Below are positions 53,482-63,025 of a stretch of 64,000 bases of DNA, one piece after another. This DNA is from a virus. The stretch is taken from IMG/VR virus record IMGVR_UViG_3300025789_000026, positions 43,002-107,001 of that record; one strand, 5' to 3'. Under the pieces are notes generated by a model. That model worked only from the letters and a program-made list of their open reading frames with translations, was not told where the DNA came from and did no database searches. Position 1 is the first letter of the stretch. Each line of letters starts with the position of its first letter. A program made the position numbers and the translations under genes.

Positions 53482-55536
53482 ATGGCTAGTAATAGAATAA
53501 AAGTTTTAGGTTATGCTCAAAAAGTAGTATATGAGGACCAAGTCCAATATACACCATACACCCCAGATTTAGTTGGTTTTCAATTAGCTAGTAATGGTGG
53601 TACCCCTCTATTTACGATGGGTAACTTTTATGTTACAACAAACCTTGAGCCAAAAGTTAATAAAGTATTTGTAACCAATAATCAATCTAATTATAAGTCA
53701 TTAAATGATATTAATTCTACTGGACAAGATATTCAAGTATTATTAGATAATAATAATATTGTTGTTTTAAATCTTGATAAAACAAATTTATCTAATTATG
53801 CATTATTTAATTCACTTTCTGAATATGTTAGGGTTGCATTAGAAAATATTATCACAAATTGGCCAGCTGCTTTATATGTTAAACCATTATATGCGTTACC
53901 ACCAAATTATTCAACTCAAAGTGGTGTTACATTTCAAAATTATTCATTCAATAATCTTACAAGTGTTTCCACTTTTGCCATTAATACAAATGTAATAGTT
54001 AATAATTTTCAAATAAACTATTTAGCTAGTGGTTCATTAGAAAAAACTTTTAACTCAACTAATTCATTAAGAAATATTGCGTTAAATTATTCACAATATT
54101 CAATTTTACTTAATGGGGTAGAGTACCCTATTTTAGGTTTTACTGGTTCCACACAAATATCTAATGATTATATATATCTTTCAGTTAGTGGTGATGTATT
54201 TTCTGGTGCTGTTAGTGGATATAATACGTATCACATTAAACCAAATACTACACAAGAAAATTTATTTTATAATTCATTACCAAATTTTGAATATTATTTA
54301 TTAAATAGATTATCAAATCCTTTATTTACAGCAACTTTTAGTTTTTCAGTTAAAACCGATTCTGGTGGTATAGCTTATACAACAAATAGTGTTACTTGGC
54401 CAACTAGTGATGGGTACAATATTGATTTTGATTCAGATGCTTATACAGATTATGCAACCAATTTATTAAATATTTCAACAAGTTATGATGATACAACTGG
54501 TAATTTAATGGTTAGATTCCTTGTAACAGAATCAATAACTGAATTTGATACATCAAGTGTTTATTTAGGTGATTTAGACCAAGATTCTACCGACCAAAAA
54601 ATGAATAAGACACTAACCATCTATGGTGTTGAATACGATGAAATAAATAATTACATACAAGGTATTAGATTTGTTAATACTGTATCATATGATAAAAATA
54701 ATAATACACCAGATATCTATTTAAAAAGTATTGCGAATATTTTAGGTTGGGACTTAGTTTCATCTATTTTAGAGAATGACTTATTAAGAAGTTATGTAAC
54801 CCCTAACAAATCAACATATGCTGGGCATGGTGTTGGTTTAACGTTACAAGAAGCTGATACTGAACTATGGAGAAGAATTATATTAAATTCACCTTGGATA
54901 TGGAAATCAAAGGGTACTAGAAAAGCTATTGAATTTTTATTTAAGTTTATAGGTACACCTTCTGGTCTAATCACATTTAATGAATACGTTTATGCCGCTG
55001 AAGAATCAATTGATGTTGATTTATTTAAAAGTGTTTTAGCTTTAAATAAATTAAGTACTGATATATCAAATTATCCTATAGATTTAAACGGAAACCCTAA
55101 ACCATTAATTAACACATCATCAATTTACTTTCAAAGTAATGGGTTATGGTATAGGGAAACTGGGGGTGCCAATTCAATGTTAGATATAACAACAGGTAAC
55201 AATCCACATATTGGACCATATGACGGTGGTTCAACATATTTAAATCAATTTAAAACACTTATACCTAATTTTAGTGCTGTAACCGTAAGTTCACAAACTG
55301 TTACAACAGTCACTCTTAATATGTTTACAAATTATAATTCTGGTACGTTTGACTTTTATAGTGGTGATACTTATATTAAGGTAATTGATTCAAAAAATAT
55401 TGATATAACAGCATCTGGTACTACTATATCAATAATTGATGACCCATATAATCGTTTAGAATTTAACTGTAACGAGTGTCCAATACCTAATGATACAAAA
55501 TCATTAAGTATTCTAATAAAAGGTAATAAAAGGTAA
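53482..55536 (+). CDS. Probable baseplate-to-fibre tail protein, 684 aa
   Basis: A 684-residue protein. The most telling segment lies near residues 455-495: LTLQEADTELWRRIILNSPWIWKSKGTRKAIEFLFKFIGTPSGL. Such helical segments (Trp-x-Ser-Lys-Gly-Thr-Arg-x-Ala-Ile-x-x-hydrophobic) occur in baseplate proteins that attach fibres to the wedge, like P2 gpI-type proteins. The rest is beta-rich (VSVSGDVFSGAVSGYNTY). It ends eight bases before the next large gene. A linking role is proposed. Confidence 0.6.
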   Translation: MASNRIKVLGYAQKVVYEDQVQYTPYTPDLVGFQLASNGGTPLFTMGNFYVTTNLEPKVNKVFVTNNQSNYKSLNDINSTGQDIQVLLDNNNIVVLNLDKTNLSNYALFNSLSEYVRVALENIITNWPAALYVKPLYALPPNYSTQSGVTFQNYSFNNLTSVSTFAINTNVIVNNFQINYLASGSLEKTFNSTNSLRNIALNYSQYSILLNGVEYPILGFTGSTQISNDYIYLSVSGDVFSGAVSGYNTYHIKPNTTQENLFYNSLPNFEYYLLNRLSNPLFTATFSFSVKTDSGGIAYTTNSVTWPTSDGYNIDFDSDAYTDYATNLLNISTSYDDTTGNLMVRFLVTESITEFDTSSVYLGDLDQDSTDQKMNKTLTIYGVEYDEINNYIQGIRFVNTVSYDKNNNTPDIYLKSIANILGWDLVSSILENDLLRSYVTPNKSTYAGHGVGLTLQEADTELWRRIILNSPWIWKSKGTRKAIEFLFKFIGTPSGLITFNEYVYAAEESIDVDLFKSVLALNKLSTDISNYPIDLNGNPKPLINTSSIYFQSNGLWYRETGGANSMLDITTGNNPHIGPYDGGSTYLNQFKTLIPNFSAVTVSSQTVTTVTLNMFTNYNSGTFDFYSGDTYIKVIDSKNIDITASGTTISIIDDPYNRLEFNCNECPIPNDTKSLSILIKGNKR

Positions 55537-55544
55537 TAATTAAA

Positions 55545-58500
55545 ATGATAAATTTATATAATAACACAAACTTAAATTATAACCCACCATTTAATATCAT
55601 TTTAAATCCAAATGGTAATAGTGGTGAAATGTTTATTGTTACACCAGATGAAACATGTACATTAAATATTTCATTTGATTATCTTTTCAAATTTGATTGT
55701 GCTGATTTACTTAGTTATACCAGAACTGGCAATAATTTATTAAGTTTGTTTGAATCAATAGGTGCATCAGTATCACTTAATTTATTAACAACAAATGATA
55801 AAAAAGTTACATCAACATCAGTATATAATGAAACATTTTTTAAACCAATTGGTGTTGGAAATATGTTTAATTACCTTAATAATTTAAATGGTGCATCTTC
55901 TGGATTTTTCTTATGTGGTGAAATTGGTAATGACCCAACGTGCCATCCGTTAACTATTGATAATGCTAGTTCAACAACTTGTTCATTAGTTTTACCATCC
56001 ATATATACAAGTTTACAAAATGAATATGGTTCTAAAATAACAAAAAGTTTTAACCCCTTAATTATTTCTGGTTTATCATCTACTTGGTCTAAATATAGTA
56101 AAGATATAACAGATTCAGCCATAATTAATAAAATTATTAATAAAAATATTAATATAAGTGTTGAAGTTAGTGGTACCGTTATTAATACATATGTTTTATT
56201 GGATAATATAGTAATTAAAAGAAATTGTACACATATTAGTGAAAATGATATTTTTGTATCTAAATCTCCAGGTTTTAATCTTAAAAAAGTTGTTGATAAT
56301 AAAAAATCTTGGGTTTTAAATAAAAATGCTGAGGAAAGAGCGTTCAATGTTCCAAATATTACCAATTTATTAACAAAAAGAGAAACTGATTATACAATAA
56401 ATAATGGTTCACTTGTTCTTAATTCAAAAGAAATTGATTTAAATCTTGATATTTCTAAAGCTGTTGAAACAGATGTTTGGACATATATTGTTAATAATCC
56501 ATGTATTTTAACTGGGTATAATGTTGACACAAAAATTGTCACTAAACAAGTCAGCACACCAATTTATTCATCTGGAACTATTATATGTAGTGCACAATCG
56601 GTTAGTGTTTGTATTAGTGATGGTTGTGGTGATAAACCAATTAATATTAATGCGTTAACAACACAACCATTAAGCTTGGTGAAAACGGTTGAAAATTTTG
56701 AAGCATATGTTGAATCAGAATTGGTTGACGGTAAAAATAGAAAAATAATTTCATCATATCCAACACTTAGATTACTCTATGATAGGTATATAAATAGTTT
56801 AGATTATTGCGGTACAAAATCAAATAATTTTGATTATTTTAAAATGATTAATTTCACTAATCTTATTGGTAATTATTGGGTTGACTTAATTGAACAAGTA
56901 ATGCCAGCAACAACCATTTGGAATTCAACAAAGGTTTATGGTAATACAATATTTGATTCACAAAAATTTCAATATAAACCAAATACATTATTTTTTGGTA
57001 CCGCTAGTACTTATAATCAAGTATTAAGTCCATGTACAGGTGTAACTTGTGGTGTTGATGTTAAAACAAGTGTAATCTTAAGTGGGTCAAGTAATATTTC
57101 AGAATTCTTAAGTCCAAAAACAAATAATGATTTTAGTAATGCTTATTTAATACAATATAATAGTGGTTCAGAATTTATTGGTTCTGTAACTAAAACAGTT
57201 AATTTCACATGTAATATTGAATTATCAACAAACACTACAAATGCTTTACCTAATAATACAGGTGGTATTTGTAATACAATCCTAAGTAGTCCAAATGGTG
57301 CTGTTAACTATTCATTAAGTGCTAAATCATCAAATTCAATCATACAAAGTGGTCAGGGTGTAATGGTTCTTCCAATATTTAATAATTTATCAGCTGATAC
57401 TTACACATTAACTGTTACGGATATTTATGGTTGTCACCAAAACTCAACATTTGTTATTTCATATAACCCTTGTGTATTAACATTTACATCGGTTAACACT
57501 AATTCATTTAAGGGTATGAATAATGGTTTCGTTACTATTTCAAATATTAACGATACTGGATTAGTAACTGGTTATACATTAACAAGTGGTGCGACAACAA
57601 TAAGTGCTGGTACATTTAATAACCAAAACAATAACCAACAATTATCTTTAACAATTGCTAATTTATCAGCTGGAACTTATTCACTAACACTAACTGATAA
57701 TTATGGTTGTAACGTAACTAGTGGTGTAACAATTAATGAAAATCCTTGTATTTTAAGTACTACAGCATTATCTGTACCATTTACACAATTTGATGATGGT
57801 ACTGGAACTGGTTCCATAACTCTTAATGTTACTAATGCTTACGGTATACCTAGTTCAATACCAGCTGGTAACCCTCAACCAACATCAATCCAATCACCTA
57901 ATTTAGGTGTATCATATACTGTAAGTGGTATAACAACAAATAAAACTGGGACAATTAATGATGTTAATAATCATACCGAAGGTAATTTAAGTGCTGGTGC
58001 TTATAATGTTAAATTTATCGATAATTCAGCTATAGGTTGTTATTCTAGTACGACACTATCCATACCAAAAATAACATATAGTGGTTATGCTGGTTATTGT
58101 GAAATTGCAACCGCTGACTTTAAACTTAGGGAGTTTATAACTGGGTTTAGTTCACCAGTTTTATCATATTGGTTTCCAACAACTAAAAATGGTGGTAAAA
58201 ATAGAATTTATGTTTTATTTAACGTCAATTCTAATTCAACTAATACTATTACTTCTAATATTTATTATCTTGACAATTCAAATGATTTTATTAAATCAAC
58301 AACACCATACACACCATATTTTACTAGTTCAGATTTTAAACCAATTGGTACATATAATGGGAATACGGTTAATAATTTTTATAAAAACGCTATATTTGAT
58401 GAAAATAATAACAATATATATTTTTGTGGCGAAAATAGCATAAATCCAAATAGTGGTGCTAATAGCATAAATCCAAATAATGGTGGTTTGGATGTTTATG

Positions 58501-60023
58501 ATATTGATACAGATACATGGGTTGGTACAATACCTTATGGTTCAAATGATACTAATGATAGACAAGTTTTATATTCATACTCAACAAATGTAAATAATAA
58601 AACAATTAAATTCATTGTTGTAAATAATTCAAAAATAGACCGTGGTGGTGGTGCTTATGGTGGTGGCTTTACCGTTTACCAAGCTAATACAATAAAACCT
58701 TATTTACAGAATCCAACAAAAAATAGTTTAGTATCATTTGATATTGTCTTAGATGCAGGTAATAATATTACCTATAAGGATTATTTTTATAATGGTTCAC
58801 TTTATCTTGGTTTGTTCATAAAAGTTGGTGACTATTACTGGAGTTGTCCTGGTGGTAGTGTTAATAACGCTGGTATACTTATTTTCGCTTTAGAGGCTAG
58901 TGATAGTGCTAATAATATTAAACCAGTTAACCCAGCTGACCCAGCACTTCTCCCAAATCAATCAAAATTTATAAATGGGAAGTATTGGGGTTCTATTTTT
59001 TATGATGAATCATACCATAAAGTTTATTTTTCTGATTTTGGCTCTCAAACAATATCAGTTTATGATGTTACAAATGGAAATAATATTGGTGGTGGTGGTA
59101 AACTTTTGAAAGAGATAGACATTAGTAAATATAATTCTGGTTATAATTCCGATTTCTCTAATCTTAATTATGTTCCAATTACTTATGTAACTTTAGACCC
59201 AATTGATAATAATACTTTATATTGTACAGTTCAAATGAATGACCCATCAGATGAAGAAACTCCAAGGTGGAGTAATACATATGTAATTGATAGAGATAAA
59301 TCAGTTTTTAAAAGACTTATCAAAGGTTTTTATGCTTTAAATACTTCAGTTGTAGATGATGGTTATGATACTAAGAGTCTTATGTCTGTTAATAATGGTG
59401 AGGGTACATTAAGTATTTATAATAATAGATATAGTGGTTATACAACTGGTAATTATATTTATACATCAATGATGAGGTATAAAAATGGTACACCAGATAC
59501 TAGTCTTTCTGATAAGGGTATTCTTAATAAAATTAATCAAATAGATGCGTATGGTACAACAGCAACAACTGTAAATACAAATATTTTTGAGGTTACTAAT
59601 CAATATAAAAATAAAATTAGTGCACCAAAAGTCATAAGTGGTGCTTGTCTTACTACGTCTTTTGCTAGTGCAAGTACTAATACGATAGCTAATACTACTA
59701 CTCAACAAAGTGTAAATTTCCAAATGCAATTTGACCCAACTGTTTACAATAATAGTAAAATATCGAATTTTGTTGTATCACTATATGATGCTTCTAACGG
59801 ACCAATCGGTTCCCCATCAACTGGTGTAACATACAGTTATTCAACAGTAAATTATAATGGTGGATATATTGATGATATTCTAACTTCAAGTACACAATAT
59901 TTTACATCGAATACAGTTGCTTATAAAATACATTTGGATTATTATAGTGGAAGTACTATTACACCTAGTAATAAAATAACTGGTTATACATATAATGGTC
60001 CGACAAATACCAAAAATCCATAA
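55545..60023 (+). CDS. Giant fibre-like tail protein with SprB-like repeats and probable beta-propeller
   Basis: A 1492-residue protein. The N-terminal 550 residues are beta-rich with cysteines (CSAQSVSVCISDGCGDKP; DYCGTKSNNFDYFKM). About residues 556-846 comprise SprB-like repeats (PIFNNLSADTYTLTVTDIYGCH; IANLSAGTYSLTLTDNYGC; NLSAGAYNVKFIDNSAIGCYS). From about 850 to 1360 successive sheets of the type NIYFCGENS, LDVYDIDTDTWVG, KVYFSDFGSQTISVYDV and NTLYCTVQMND resemble blades of a beta-propeller, a fold often used for glycan or protein binding. A short duplication (NSINPN) lies near residue 968. It is probably a receptor-binding or adhesin-like tail protein. Confidence 0.68.
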   Translation: MINLYNNTNLNYNPPFNIILNPNGNSGEMFIVTPDETCTLNISFDYLFKFDCADLLSYTRTGNNLLSLFESIGASVSLNLLTTNDKKVTSTSVYNETFFKPIGVGNMFNYLNNLNGASSGFFLCGEIGNDPTCHPLTIDNASSTTCSLVLPSIYTSLQNEYGSKITKSFNPLIISGLSSTWSKYSKDITDSAIINKIINKNINISVEVSGTVINTYVLLDNIVIKRNCTHISENDIFVSKSPGFNLKKVVDNKKSWVLNKNAEERAFNVPNITNLLTKRETDYTINNGSLVLNSKEIDLNLDISKAVETDVWTYIVNNPCILTGYNVDTKIVTKQVSTPIYSSGTIICSAQSVSVCISDGCGDKPININALTTQPLSLVKTVENFEAYVESELVDGKNRKIISSYPTLRLLYDRYINSLDYCGTKSNNFDYFKMINFTNLIGNYWVDLIEQVMPATTIWNSTKVYGNTIFDSQKFQYKPNTLFFGTASTYNQVLSPCTGVTCGVDVKTSVILSGSSNISEFLSPKTNNDFSNAYLIQYNSGSEFIGSVTKTVNFTCNIELSTNTTNALPNNTGGICNTILSSPNGAVNYSLSAKSSNSIIQSGQGVMVLPIFNNLSADTYTLTVTDIYGCHQNSTFVISYNPCVLTFTSVNTNSFKGMNNGFVTISNINDTGLVTGYTLTSGATTISAGTFNNQNNNQQLSLTIANLSAGTYSLTLTDNYGCNVTSGVTINENPCILSTTALSVPFTQFDDGTGTGSITLNVTNAYGIPSSIPAGNPQPTSIQSPNLGVSYTVSGITTNKTGTINDVNNHTEGNLSAGAYNVKFIDNSAIGCYSSTTLSIPKITYSGYAGYCEIATADFKLREFITGFSSPVLSYWFPTTKNGGKNRIYVLFNVNSNSTNTITSNIYYLDNSNDFIKSTTPYTPYFTSSDFKPIGTYNGNTVNNFYKNAIFDENNNNIYFCGENSINPNSGANSINPNNGGLDVYDIDTDTWVGTIPYGSNDTNDRQVLYSYSTNVNNKTIKFIVVNNSKIDRGGGAYGGGFTVYQANTIKPYLQNPTKNSLVSFDIVLDAGNNITYKDYFYNGSLYLGLFIKVGDYYWSCPGGSVNNAGILIFALEASDSANNIKPVNPADPALLPNQSKFINGKYWGSIFYDESYHKVYFSDFGSQTISVYDVTNGNNIGGGGKLLKEIDISKYNSGYNSDFSNLNYVPITYVTLDPIDNNTLYCTVQMNDPSDEETPRWSNTYVIDRDKSVFKRLIKGFYALNTSVVDDGYDTKSLMSVNNGEGTLSIYNNRYSGYTTGNYIYTSMMRYKNGTPDTSLSDKGILNKINQIDAYGTTATTVNTNIFEVTNQYKNKISAPKVISGACLTTSFASASTNTIANTTTQQSVNFQMQFDPTVYNNSKISNFVVSLYDASNGPIGSPSTGVTYSYSTVNYNGGYIDDILTSSTQYFTSNTVAYKIHLDYYSGSTITPSNKITGYTYNGPTNTKNP
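58438..58485 (+). repeat. Short tandem duplication in the propeller region
   Basis: AATAGCATAAATCCAAATA occurs twice in succession with a shift of 30 bases, encoding NSINPNSGA and NSINPNNGG. Confidence 0.8.
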
Positions 60024-60044
60024 TAAAATAATTAAACTTAATAC

Positions 60045-60052
60045 ATATTTAT
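60045..60052 (+). promoter_or_regulatory. Putative late promoter box before the 80-aa gene
   Basis: ATATTTATAATAT, five bases before the ATG at 60058, again a near-leaderless arrangement. Confidence 0.35.
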
Positions 60053-60057
60053 AATAT

Positions 60058-60300
60058 ATGCCATTAGTAATAAAAAAAATAGAAGGTAAGTTTTTGGATA
60101 ATTATGTAAGTAATATACCAATATATAGTATGTTATCCGCCACAATACAAAATAGCGATTATATAAATGTTAATGGTGAAATATTTTTTTTACAAAACTA
60201 TTCAAAAGTTAATACGTTAACACAAGGAAAAACCTTATTAAGTTATGGTTTAAAAAATAATTATAATTTACCAACCTCAGTTTTACAATTGTCATACTAA
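60058..60300 (+). CDS. Small uncharacterised tail-operon protein, 80 aa
   Basis: Not recognised. An 80-residue protein beginning MPLVIKKIEGKFLDNYVSNIPIYSML, beta-rich with a hydrophobic N-terminal helix and no Cys. Its stop shares the base of the next ATG (TAATG), so it is translationally coupled to the 891-residue fibre gene. Size and position fit a fibre chaperone or connector, but there is no sequence evidence. Confidence 0.55.
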   Translation: MPLVIKKIEGKFLDNYVSNIPIYSMLSATIQNSDYINVNGEIFFLQNYSKVNTLTQGKTLLSYGLKNNYNLPTSVLQLSY

Positions 60301-62975
60301 TGAGATATCAAGAAAGAATATATGAACAAACAAATACCTTTGCTAGAAATAAAAGCGTTAATATCGTTAATACTAGTTCAGATATTTCTGTATTTTATGC
60401 ACCACAATTTGATATAAGTGGTGCAACTAAGGTACAATGCGGTGATGTTCAATTTACACTTAGTGGATTCCCATATAATTCATATTTAACAGCTGCAACA
60501 AATTCATGTATTGGTGTAAATCTACCAATTAGTTGTTTCACGGGTTCTACTTGGAATACAAATATATACACAGATAACTCACTAGCTTATAGTGGAACTT
60601 TTTATACAAGTAACACAATCACTGGTGTACCAACCGATAATCAATTCGTTCAATCCGTTCAGGATGGTTTTAATAGTTTAGGTTATCAATACACACTTAG
60701 TGGATACACATTTGACTTAGCTAAAATTTATGGTGTTCAAAACGTTAAAATAGACATAGATGTTTTCGCTAATTATAACTATGTGGCACCATTTACATGT
60801 CCATCAAATTATGTTACAAACCCTAGCAATGATGGTTGTCAACAAGTAAATGTCTATACAAATGGACCATCATATAATGGTTCTGGTTCGACAATACAAT
60901 CTGGTTCCACAGATGCAACATATTGTAGAGATGGTGCTTATTTTTATGATGATATTGCAAATTTAGGACCATACCCATTATCATATAACCCTAGTGGTAA
61001 TTTAATTAATAGTACTGGTGGTACAATTACGGCTTTAAATATTAGTAATGGTGTACAAAGTAACAGTTTTTGGTATAATTCTGGTAATCCAACAGATGGT
61101 AGACTTAATAAAATAGGTTTATCAGCAACAACTAATTCATTTGTTGGTTTCAGTAAGTGTTTAAATATTCTTAGTGGTGGTACATACTATATTGGCCTTG
61201 CTGCCGATAATGATGCTCAATTTAGACTTAATGGTCAATTAATTGTTAATCTTACAGGTACAACACTACAAAATTTTAAAAGGTGGAGTGTTTTTAAAGT
61301 TAATTTACTTTCTGGACAAAACATAATTGAGATGCTTGGTGAGAATCTAGATGCTGGTTCGGCATCTTCTTTTGGTGCTGAAGTTTATTACCCAACAAAT
61401 TATGCAACTTTAACTGGTGCTACGACCACTGGTTCAACACAAGCAAATGCAATCTTTTCAACTAGTAGTTATGTTGGTAAAACTTGGGATATAGGCACTA
61501 ATTTAGGTTATTCATGTCCAAGTGGTTTTGCTTTAAATACATGTGCAACCGCTTATACGTGTACTCAAATTTTAAGGGCACCTTACTCACAGATATGTAC
61601 TGGTAATTGTGCTGGTGATGAATTTCAAATATTAAGCCAAGATTTACCATCAATAAATAATGCGAGTAATGGTGTTTATATTTTAGACCCAACAACTGGT
61701 ACAACAATACCATTCACATTTAATTTTACTGGAAATACAAATACATTCATAACTAATAATGCAACATTTAATTATGAAATTTATCCATTCAACCCAACTT
61801 TAAATTTATTTACTGTACCACCAATTTATTCAAGCTCTAACATATCCTATTCAGCATTCTCTGGAACAAATGTTTTAACACAAAGTATAAACTTTAGTGC
61901 CTCAAGTGATGGTGATTACTTAGTTAAGGGTTATACAATTGGTGATGCTGGTACAAAATACTTAAATGCTTTAGGTAAAAAAATAAACACAATGGATTAT
62001 GTTAGTAGCAAAACATCTAATTTTTATAATCCACAAGTTGATTTTTATTTTGTTGCAATTTATAATGCTGATACACCTAATTTTACACAATCACAAGCAC
62101 AATTAATTGATAATGCGACCACTGGTAGTTTAGCATTATCACAACAAGTAATAATTGTTGGTCAAAATAATAATAACTATACAAATACTGGTAGTACCTT
62201 TACATTAACAAATACTTATAATGGTCAACCAATTATTACATTAAATGGTTTAGTTTTAGCTAGTAGTTATGATTACATACTTAGTGGTCAAGTTTTAACT
62301 TTTCTTGGTACTATATTAAATGGTGATGTTATTACAGTAACATATAACACAACTAACTCTATTGTTTTAACTTCAGATTCATTATACTTAAACACAACAA
62401 TACCTAGTGGTAGAACTGGAAATCAAGGCAATAATAAATACTATTATAACACAACAACTGGTAAGTATGAAATTTATACACAAAACGTTCCAGTTGTTGG
62501 TTCAACAATAATGGTTATACTAAATGGTGTCACATTAGTAAATAATATAGATTATTATCAATCCACAACAAACCCAAATAGAATAATCCTTAATGGTATT
62601 ATTATGAAAGGTGATTTAATTGTAATAATATATAATCCAAAGGCCAGTATTGTTAACGGAATTTACCAAAATAATAATATATTAAATTGGTCAATTGCAC
62701 ACGGCCCAATGGGTAATTATGGTCAATTTGATATACAATATAGTAGCAATATTACCTTTACAACATATACAACTAGTAGTACAATACCTTATAATACTAA
62801 TGTAACAGCTTATAGTGGTGTTTTATCACTAACTGGTAATGCTGGTACTAATTTATATTATAGGGTTAAAAACACAAAGAGTTACCCATCTAAATGTGGT
62901 GACCCAATAGTTAGTGTTGCTTATAGTGAAACAGTACCAATAACAATTTTAAGTAATGGATTAAATAGTTACTAA
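60300..62975 (+). CDS. Tail fibre/adhesin-like protein with PA14-like and beta-repeat domains
   Basis: A 891-residue protein. Cysteine-rich beta segments occupy the first 280 residues (FTCPSNYVTNPSNDGCQQVNVY). About residues 284-367 look like a PA14/lectin-type domain: LNILSGGTYYIGLAADNDAQFRLNGQLIVN, a Trp-containing loop, then LLSGQNIIEMLGEN. A second cysteine cluster follows (GYSCPSGFALNTCATAYTC). Near the C-terminus two tandem fibre-type beta repeats share ITLNGLVL...DY...LNGDVITVTYN and VILNGVTL...DYY...MKGDLIVIIYN (about 634-781). A strand-rich tip ends in NGLNSY. The protein probably binds surface glycans. It belongs to the last visible operon and precedes another tail gene. Confidence 0.65.
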   Translation: MRYQERIYEQTNTFARNKSVNIVNTSSDISVFYAPQFDISGATKVQCGDVQFTLSGFPYNSYLTAATNSCIGVNLPISCFTGSTWNTNIYTDNSLAYSGTFYTSNTITGVPTDNQFVQSVQDGFNSLGYQYTLSGYTFDLAKIYGVQNVKIDIDVFANYNYVAPFTCPSNYVTNPSNDGCQQVNVYTNGPSYNGSGSTIQSGSTDATYCRDGAYFYDDIANLGPYPLSYNPSGNLINSTGGTITALNISNGVQSNSFWYNSGNPTDGRLNKIGLSATTNSFVGFSKCLNILSGGTYYIGLAADNDAQFRLNGQLIVNLTGTTLQNFKRWSVFKVNLLSGQNIIEMLGENLDAGSASSFGAEVYYPTNYATLTGATTTGSTQANAIFSTSSYVGKTWDIGTNLGYSCPSGFALNTCATAYTCTQILRAPYSQICTGNCAGDEFQILSQDLPSINNASNGVYILDPTTGTTIPFTFNFTGNTNTFITNNATFNYEIYPFNPTLNLFTVPPIYSSSNISYSAFSGTNVLTQSINFSASSDGDYLVKGYTIGDAGTKYLNALGKKINTMDYVSSKTSNFYNPQVDFYFVAIYNADTPNFTQSQAQLIDNATTGSLALSQQVIIVGQNNNNYTNTGSTFTLTNTYNGQPIITLNGLVLASSYDYILSGQVLTFLGTILNGDVITVTYNTTNSIVLTSDSLYLNTTIPSGRTGNQGNNKYYYNTTTGKYEIYTQNVPVVGSTIMVILNGVTLVNNIDYYQSTTNPNRIILNGIIMKGDLIVIIYNPKASIVNGIYQNNNILNWSIAHGPMGNYGQFDIQYSSNITFTTYTTSSTIPYNTNVTAYSGVLSLTGNAGTNLYYRVKNTKSYPSKCGDPIVSVAYSETVPITILSNGLNSY

Positions 62976-63000
62976 TATTTACAAATAAACAAAAACAAAT

Positions 63001-63008
63001 ATATTTAT
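63001..63008 (+). promoter_or_regulatory. Putative late promoter box before the last gene
   Basis: ATATTTATAATAAAAAAG, 17 bases before the ATG at 63026. Confidence 0.4.
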
Positions 63009-63025
63009 AATAAAAAAGAATAGTT

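Noticed and set aside
55871-56365. Minus-strand open frame of 164 codons
   Set aside because: Lies wholly within the 1492-aa tail gene; composition (Leu/Ile/Ser runs) is that of antisense to an AT-rich gene.
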